DNA from: Butyrivibrio sp. | Lineage (GTDB): Bacteria; Bacillota; Clostridia; Lachnospirales; Lachnospiraceae | NCBI GenBank assembly: GCA_024688095.1 | Contig: JAILEJ010000450.1 | Span: 1-5,819, forward strand | Reading direction: 5' to 3' | DNA: 5,819 bases | Shown: positions 5,545-5,819 of the stretch, piece after piece | How positions within the stretch are numbered: the stretch's first letter is position 1 | Layout: every line of letters begins with the position of its first letter | Translations under genes and position numbers: made by a program | Notes under the pieces: generated by a model | Told to the model about the DNA's origin: nothing | Database searches by the model: none | Seen by the model: only the letters and a program-made list of their open reading frames with translations

Positions 5545-5819
5545 TTGAATAAAAATTTGATCAAGAATAAACCTTTTTTCTATATTTTGTCTGCTTTGCT
5601 ATTTTTTACTTTAGGAATGATCCTAATGACTTTAGTTTATATGTTACCTACAAATCCCATGAAAAAACATCTCGCAGAAAGCATTGATTCTTTGTCAAAA
5701 GAAGGCAATTATTATCAAGTATTTGATTCTTACAAGAGTACCCAACTTGATAATTATACAGATTCACTTATGTACATGAATGCCATATATGACGGAGATG
5801 AATCAGCTTTTGAAAAAGC
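5545..5819 (+). CDS. Unrecognised membrane protein, N-terminal fragment (runs off right edge)
   Basis: Ninety-one complete codons are present, open to the window edge. The TTG start is supported by AAGGAG seven bases upstream. Residues 2-10 are basic (N, K), then one membrane helix follows (about 11-34, FFYILSALLFFTLGMILMTL), ending in YMLPTNPMKKHL. From about residue 40 the chain is soluble, probably outside the membrane, with ESIDSLSKEGNYYQVFDSYK and then QLDNYTDSLMYMNAIYDGDE. I cannot name the family from this fragment. An N-terminal helix with a large extracytoplasmic loop is common in multi-span envelope proteins. Its position after the SGNH gene, separated only by a hairpin, suggests linked expression and perhaps a shared task on a surface polymer. 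That is speculation. Confidence 0.75.
   Translation, partial: MNKNLIKNKPFFYILSALLFFTLGMILMTLVYMLPTNPMKKHLAESIDSLSKEGNYYQVFDSYKSTQLDNYTDSLMYMNAIYDGDESAFEK

Overview
The window looks like a chromosomal segment of a low-GC, Gram-positive anaerobe of the Clostridia, most likely the Lachnospiraceae. The evidence is the strong AT bias, GGAGG-type ribosome binding sites before almost every gene, the use of TTG starts, and the types of cell-envelope protein encoded. The genus is inference only.

Left part (1-2045, minus strand): the start of a type IV pilus / type II secretion-like operon. In transcription order it encodes a small single-span membrane protein of unknown function (TTG start), a complete prepilin peptidase, and the first 227 residues of a GspF/PilC-type inner-membrane platform protein that runs off the left edge. 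The first two genes are 5 nt apart, with the second gene's ribosome binding site inside the first. A 76-nt gap containing a 10-codon mini-ORF that ends in a TAATG overlap separates the second and third.

Centre (2046-3735): a very AT-rich divergent intergenic region, then a plus-strand gene for a membrane-anchored endonuclease/exonuclease/phosphatase (EEP) domain protein. A long, near-perfect hairpin flanked by A and T tracts lies between this gene and the converging gene and can end transcription from both sides.

Right part (3736-5819): a minus-strand secreted L,D-transpeptidase (YkuD domain) with an N-terminal YPDV-type surface module. After a second AT-rich divergent region come a plus-strand membrane-anchored SGNH/GDSL-like protein, a hairpin, and the 5' end of a TTG-started membrane protein that leaves the window.

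Taken together, the window encodes envelope and surface functions: pilus or secretion assembly, peptidoglycan cross-linking, and two predicted extracytoplasmic hydrolase-like domains. Apart from the pilus-type operon, and possibly the SGNH/membrane-protein pair, the genes look like separate transcription units. I see no mobile element, CRISPR array, rRNA or tRNA. I did not find a clearly new multi-gene system. The best leads are the unrecognised first gene of the pilus-type operon, the SGNH protein with Asn in place of the catalytic-triad Asp, and the EEP protein with an unusual glycine-rich N-terminus.
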